In this document: positions 60,549-64,000 of the stretch, piece after piece
Layout of the letters: the number at the start of each line of letters is the position of its first letter
How positions within the stretch are numbered: the stretch's first letter is position 1
Assembly: GCA_937976375.1 (NCBI GenBank)
Contig: CALJRU010000020.1
Coordinates: forward strand, 1 to 64,000
Length of the DNA stretch: 64,000 bases
Reading direction: 5' to 3'
DNA from: an uncultured Peptococcaceae bacterium
GTDB lineage: Bacteria > Bacillota > Peptococcia > Peptococcales > Peptococcaceae
The notes under the pieces: generated by a model
What the model saw: only the letters and a program-made list of their open reading frames with translations
Told to the model about the DNA's origin: nothing
Databases searched by the model: none
Program-made: the position numbers and the translations under genes

Positions 60549-61454
60549 TCATGATTTTTCAATATCGATCAAAATTTCCAGCACGAAATCTTCCTGTCGC
60601 TGCGTCGTCCAATAATCGGTCACGTGCCGTTCAATGGAGGCGGCGCCGCATTTGTAGCCATGCGCCGCTGCCCAGTCGTGGATTTTTTGGTAGGTTGCGT
60701 TGACGGTGTCGTGGGCGCCGATATGATAAGCTGCCAGCATCATTTTTCCTCCAAAGGTCGCTGTTTTCTCGGCGTCAATCTCACGCACGCCTTTTTGGAA
60801 AATACATGCCTTGGTGGGACTGCCGGCCATTTTCTCGCGATGATCCGGAAAATAGAGATAGACCGCGCCGGTCACCTCATGGCCAATGGCCTCCAGATAA
60901 TTGGTCCAGTCGATGTTGATGATCGCATCCATGTAGTGATGGTCAAAATCCTGCACCATATAGCATGCCGTGATCGGCTCAACGTATTTCACCGACACCT
61001 CGACAACGTTGTTTTCAATGACACCTTCCGCTTCTCGAATCAGATTGTACCAATCGTTGACCGATGTGTAGGCAATCTGAATCTCTTCCCGCATTTTTTT
61101 CAATTCGTCAATCTTATCTCTGAGCTTTCTGGCGTGAAACTCGTAACGGTTGCTGCTCATGAGATTCTTCATTTCTTCCAGCTTGAACCCCATCTGCTTG
61201 TAATATTTGATGACCGGTACGAAGAGCAGCGTTTCCCGGCTGTAGTAACGATAATTGTTCTCCGCTGAAATATAGTCTGGCGAAATGATTGCGATCTTAT
61301 CATAAAAGCGCAGCGCCTTTTTGGACACATTGCAAATCTTGCTCACTTCACCGATCGAATAGAGCTTTTCTTCCGGTGCAGCAGCCTGGTCCGGAGAACA
61401 GGTTTCAGGCTCCTTTTGCGGCGGCGCACCGTCTAAGTGTTCAACATCTGCCAT
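60549..61454 (-). CDS. MerR-family regulator with GyrI-like effector domain
   Basis: 301 residues. After ~30 acidic N-terminal residues comes the MerR helix-turn-helix (YSIGEVSKICNVSKKALRFY, ~32-51) and wing (NNYRYYSRETLLFV), a dimer coiled coil (~95-130) and a C-terminal BmrR/GyrI-like domain (~145-300) with a probable small-molecule pocket. AAAGGA lies 9 nt before the ATG. The 19-bp promoter downstream fits this protein as activator of the choline operon, with choline or a related cation as the likely signal; the signal is inference. Confidence 0.9.
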   Translation of the reverse strand: MADVEHLDGAPPQKEPETCSPDQAAAPEEKLYSIGEVSKICNVSKKALRFYDKIAIISPDYISAENNYRYYSRETLLFVPVIKYYKQMGFKLEEMKNLMSSNRYEFHARKLRDKIDELKKMREEIQIAYTSVNDWYNLIREAEGVIENNVVEVSVKYVEPITACYMVQDFDHHYMDAIINIDWTNYLEAIGHEVTGAVYLYFPDHREKMAGSPTKACIFQKGVREIDAEKTATFGGKMMLAAYHIGAHDTVNATYQKIHDWAAAHGYKCGAASIERHVTDYWTTQRQEDFVLEILIDIEKS

Positions 61455-61565
61455 ACTGACGTTCCTTTCTATGCGATGTTCGCATCAGTGCGTGGTGGGT
61501 GTTTACGACATATACTGACTGCCGTGCATCCTATAAAACAGCGCACGCTGTCAAAACGCTGGCTG

Positions 61566-61829
61566 TCAGCCAATGTACTTGCGAATGGTGGCGCGGCTTG
61601 TCGCATTGGCGCTGTAATACACGCGCAGTTCGCCATTGTCGTCAAGGTCGCAGCCATCTTCTTCGATGAGGCCGTTCTTTTCTGCCGTCATCAGGGCCTC
61701 GATGACAGCTGCCTTGCGCAGCCCGCGGAAATGGCCATACTGCGGCTTCAGCGCAGCAATGACATCATCGGCGCAGGCACGTTCAACTTCTGTAAAATAA
61801 AGCAGAATGGCGTAATTCAATGGTTTCAT
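61566..61829 (-). CDS. Small winged-helix-like protein coupled to the DMT transporter
   Basis: 87 residues from ATG 61829, which overlaps the transporter stop (ATGA) with GGGAGGG upstream. The pattern helix-helix-beta (NYAILLYFTEVERACADDVI, LRKAAVIEALMTAEKNGLIEED, ELRVYYSANAT) resembles a winged helix, with no extra domain. I do not recognise the family. Tight coupling to the transporter suggests that it senses or controls that transporter. A weak hairpin (ACAGC/GCTGT, 61538-61551) follows. Confidence 0.6.
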   Translation of the reverse strand: MKPLNYAILLYFTEVERACADDVIAALKPQYGHFRGLRKAAVIEALMTAEKNGLIEEDGCDLDDNGELRVYYSANATSRATIRKYIG

Positions 61830-62920
61830 CGCTCTGCCCTCCCTCTCTTCATGAAATCCAGCGGATTCACAGCGATGATGAAAATCCCGATGACCATAAC
61901 AACCGCTGCTGCCCAGCCGATTGGCGGAATGGCCCAGCCTTCCTGGCCGCACACCAAGCCCAGCACGATCCAGCAGAAGAACGGTCCCCAGAAAGAGAAC
62001 GCCCCATTGCAGGCCATGCCCAATGCTGCGCCGCACATGCTGTTACCCTTGTACCAAAGGCTGTAGGCATACATGGCAAAGAAACCGCTGATCACAAAAA
62101 AGATGATGGAACCGCCGTCGCTGTACGCCTGCCCCAGGAGCCACCAGGAAAAACCTGCATTTTCACCAGCCACCAGTGCAAAGATCGGCAGCAGAATAAT
62201 CATATTGGACAAGCCCGAGGTCAGCTGACGAATCGTGATGCCGATCTGGTAATCGATCATTGATGTGCCATAACCGGCGATGCAGCCTTCCAGCCCCCAG
62301 CCCAAAGCCGAAGCCAGCCCCAGCAAAAGGCCCAGCGCCATGCCTGGTGCCGCATCACCGCCAAGACTTGAACTTGCGATCATGAAACTGGCCAAAAAAC
62401 AGATGGCAATGCCGAGCACCATGCGCGGTGTCAGCGGCTGCTTGAAGAAAATGCGTGCCAGCACTGCACCAAAAGCCGGACACAATGCTGAAATTGGAAT
62501 GACAATCGAGCCCGCTTGCTGCAGTGCAATGACATAGCAGGAGCTCGCAATCGGGCCGCCAACCAATGCTGCACAGATCATGATGATGCCCGGTTTGCTC
62601 TTCAAGGTGCGAAAGAAATCGCCAAGCTTCCCCTTAAGGGCAGCCGTTAAGAGACACCATAGAGCACTCATGGTGTCATTGATAGCGCTGCCCATGGCAC
62701 TGAGCAGATAAGTGACCACAAATACTGAAAGCACCGTTGTTGCTGGGTCCATCCAAGCCACCCAAACGCCAGATGCCATGCCCAGCGTCATAAACGCCGA
62801 GTAAAGCCCATAGCACATGCCGGACAAAATGGCAACAATCAATCCTTTGCGAAAAAAGCGCTTATCCAGCTGGGCTTTCAGTTGAATGGCGCGACGCCGC
62901 GATTCATTGGTAACATTCAT
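61826..62920 (-). CDS. DMT-superfamily (EamA-like) transporter
   Basis: 364 residues, ten membrane segments in two EamA repeats, each preceded by charged loops. The N-terminus is polar (~30 residues, SRRRAIQLKAQLDKRFF). There are Gly/Ala-rich helices (SAIGLG-type packing, e.g. GLLLGLASALGWGLEG). AAAGGA lies 8 nt before the ATG. It lies next to the choline operon regulator on the same strand, so import of choline or export of trimethylamine is a fair guess. No BCCT or ABC choline importer is in the window. The substrate is unproven. Confidence 0.8.
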   Translation of the reverse strand: MNVTNESRRRAIQLKAQLDKRFFRKGLIVAILSGMCYGLYSAFMTLGMASGVWVAWMDPATTVLSVFVVTYLLSAMGSAINDTMSALWCLLTAALKGKLGDFFRTLKSKPGIIMICAALVGGPIASSCYVIALQQAGSIVIPISALCPAFGAVLARIFFKQPLTPRMVLGIAICFLASFMIASSSLGGDAAPGMALGLLLGLASALGWGLEGCIAGYGTSMIDYQIGITIRQLTSGLSNMIILLPIFALVAGENAGFSWWLLGQAYSDGGSIIFFVISGFFAMYAYSLWYKGNSMCGAALGMACNGAFSFWGPFFCWIVLGLVCGQEGWAIPPIGWAAAVVMVIGIFIIAVNPLDFMKRGRAER

Positions 62921-62943
62921 GAAAAATCATCCTTTGTTTGATT

Positions 62944-62980
62944 GAAAAGAAGCAGACCAACAAACGCTGGTCTGCTTCCT
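62944..62980 (-). terminator. Terminator after the third phosphodiesterase gene
   Basis: GAAGCAGACCA and its complement (62949-62978, 8-nt loop) on the minus strand, followed by TTTTC. Confidence 0.85.
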
Positions 62981-62999
62981 GAGCTTGAGGGGTGTGAAA

Positions 63000-64000
63000 T
63001 TAGAATTCTTCGTCGAAGATCTGATAAACAGGTGCACCTTCGCATTGTGCAGGGAAACGAGTGCCGAGCAAACCAGCAATGGTTGGGGTAACGTCAACCT
63101 GACGAATGGTACGTGGGGTGGTGAAACCAGTCTTAACACCAGAACCAGCTGCAATGAACAGTGGGGATACGGAGGTGTTGAAGTAACCTTCAGAGGTGGA
63201 CAGGCTGTCGCCATGGAGACGGTTGAAGCCTTCTTCGATGGAGAAGAAGATATCGCCGCATTCAGGGCCGTTGACACCGAGGAGCACGCCATCTTTGTTG
63301 CGCAGGCAGATGCCGATCACGCGACGGCCGGTGGCTGGATCACGATAGTTGTACAGGTCGTTGATGATCTGTTCTTCCAATGCGTACTTGTCTTCCGGAT
63401 CAACGATGCCGTATTTGTCGCGGCCTTTGAGGTTGATGTAGATATAGTTGGAACGAATCTGTACGGCACGGGTCTTTTCCCAATCCACTTCGGTGGTGTC
63501 GTTGCCGTTTTCATCTTTCTTCATAACGGTGTAGCCGAGCTGTTCCATGACAGGAACGTTGAGGCCGCCGTATTCACCGATCAGTGGTGGAACATTTTCG
63601 CCAACGATGAGGCCGTGGTCGGAAACGATGAGAACGGTCCAGTCTTCGTCGAGATAATGCAGGAACTTGCCAAGGTAATCATCGGTCTGACGATACATGT
63701 CAACGATCAGTTCCTGGTATTCTTTTTCATCAGTGTGTGCCCATGGTTCCAGGGTATGGCCAAGGTGCCAGATCTGGTGACCAGCGCAGTCAACGTTGTG
63801 CAGATGGCTGAAGATAACATCATAGCCAGCGTTGTCAGCGAGGTATTCGAGGCAGTTGGCCTGCCAATCGCAGTAGTTGTCCCAGGATGGAATGAAGACG
63901 TCGCGTACGAGATCGGCTTCTTCACCACCGATAAGGGATACTGGAGGCACTGGTCCAACATGCTCAACGATGTCTTTGTACACATCTTTGGTGTGCCAAA
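63000..64000 (-). CDS. Alkaline-phosphatase-superfamily phosphodiesterase, third copy, 5' part outside window
   Basis: The C-terminal ~333 residues are visible and the frame is open to base 64000 (WHTKDVYKDIVEHVG). The first available start inside (GTG 63983) is internal. It keeps the second half of the active site: VDCAGH, SDHGLIV and LHGDSLST. It ends in PAQCEGAPVYQIFDEEF, like the cassette B enzyme. It is more GC-rich than copies A and B, so it is probably the backbone version of the family. It lies upstream of the DMT transporter and the choline locus. Choline-phosphodiester hydrolysis (as by ENPP6-like relatives) is conceivable but not shown. Confidence 0.85.
   Translation of the reverse strand, partial: WHTKDVYKDIVEHVGPVPPVSLIGGEEADLVRDVFIPSWDNYCDWQANCLEYLADNAGYDVIFSHLHNVDCAGHQIWHLGHTLEPWAHTDEKEYQELIVDMYRQTDDYLGKFLHYLDEDWTVLIVSDHGLIVGENVPPLIGEYGGLNVPVMEQLGYTVMKKDENGNDTTEVDWEKTRAVQIRSNYIYINLKGRDKYGIVDPEDKYALEEQIINDLYNYRDPATGRRVIGICLRNKDGVLLGVNGPECGDIFFSIEEGFNRLHGDSLSTSEGYFNTSVSPLFIAAGSGVKTGFTTPRTIRQVDVTPTIAGLLGTRFPAQCEGAPVYQIFDEEF

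Noticed and set aside
1..64000. tRNA, rRNA, riboswitch or CRISPR features
   Set aside because: I scanned the intergenic gaps and saw no cloverleaf, rRNA block, known riboswitch core or repeat-spacer pattern; small RNAs cannot be excluded by eye.

Overview
The window looks like chromosome of an anaerobic, low-to-mid-GC Gram-positive bacterium (Bacillota, probably class Clostridia). The reasons are strong AGGAGG-type ribosome sites, extended -10 promoters (TGnTATAAT), many U-tailed terminators, an SLH-anchored surface protease, a radical 2-hydroxyacyl-CoA dehydratase system, reverse rubrerythrin with ferritin, and a glycyl-radical choline lyase in a bacterial microcompartment. I cannot name the species. 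There are no rRNA or tRNA genes and no CRISPR array that I can see.

Layout. 1-5.2 kb: backbone genes (brnQ 3' part, two-domain polyphosphate:AMP phosphotransferase with a lysine-rich partner, patatin). 5.2-18.6 kb: an AT-rich island on the minus strand. It starts at a chimeric junction between two broken genes and ends in mobile-element remnants (DUF3846 with a nonsense codon, frameshifted J-domain protein). The island carries 'cassette A': zinc-ribbon protein, lone ABC ATPase, SDR, unknown protein X, SLC13/IT-type permease, alkaline-phosphatase-superfamily phosphodiesterase, VOC remnant, Cys-rich V4R/ATC-hydrolase-like protein, GcvT-like methyltransferase and LysR. 18.6-28.1 kb: backbone with an XRE regulator fused to a desulfoferrodoxin-like domain, ArsC/Spx protein, two tandem GT-C-like membrane proteins plus a prenyl-phosphate phosphoribosyltransferase-like UbiA protein, ferritin, reverse rubrerythrin, HAD phosphatase and an AI-2E family protein. 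28.2-36.8 kb: 'cassette B', again AT-rich, with the same five families (X, ABC ATPase, zinc ribbon, permease twice, phosphodiesterase) in another order and a divergent LysR. 36.8-45.8 kb: M20 amidohydrolase, OhrR-like MarR, zinc macrodomain, 2-hydroxyacyl-CoA dehydratase plus dehydratase-activase fusion, papain-SLH protease. 45.8-60.3 kb: one long minus-strand choline-degradation microcompartment operon (CutC/CutD, two aldehyde-dehydrogenase homologues, PduL, EutQ, EutJ, EutP, EutT-like, PduS- and PduT-like proteins and the shell). It is followed by its probable MerR regulator, a small winged-helix-like protein, a DMT transporter and a third phosphodiesterase that runs off the right end.

How the parts work together. 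In the microcompartment, CutC activated by CutD should split choline to trimethylamine and acetaldehyde. The Cys-containing aldehyde dehydrogenase and PduL would then give acetyl-CoA and acetyl phosphate. A promoter with a 19-bp spacer and a TAGGT-N4-ACCTA dyad in front of this operon strongly suggests control by the adjacent MerR protein.

The most promising undescribed system is the pair of paralogous cassettes A and B. The recurring set (protein X + ABC ATPase without a membrane partner + zinc-ribbon protein, with an IT-type permease and a phosphodiesterase) looks like a transferable uptake/hydrolysis module for an unknown phospho-organic or organic-anion substrate.
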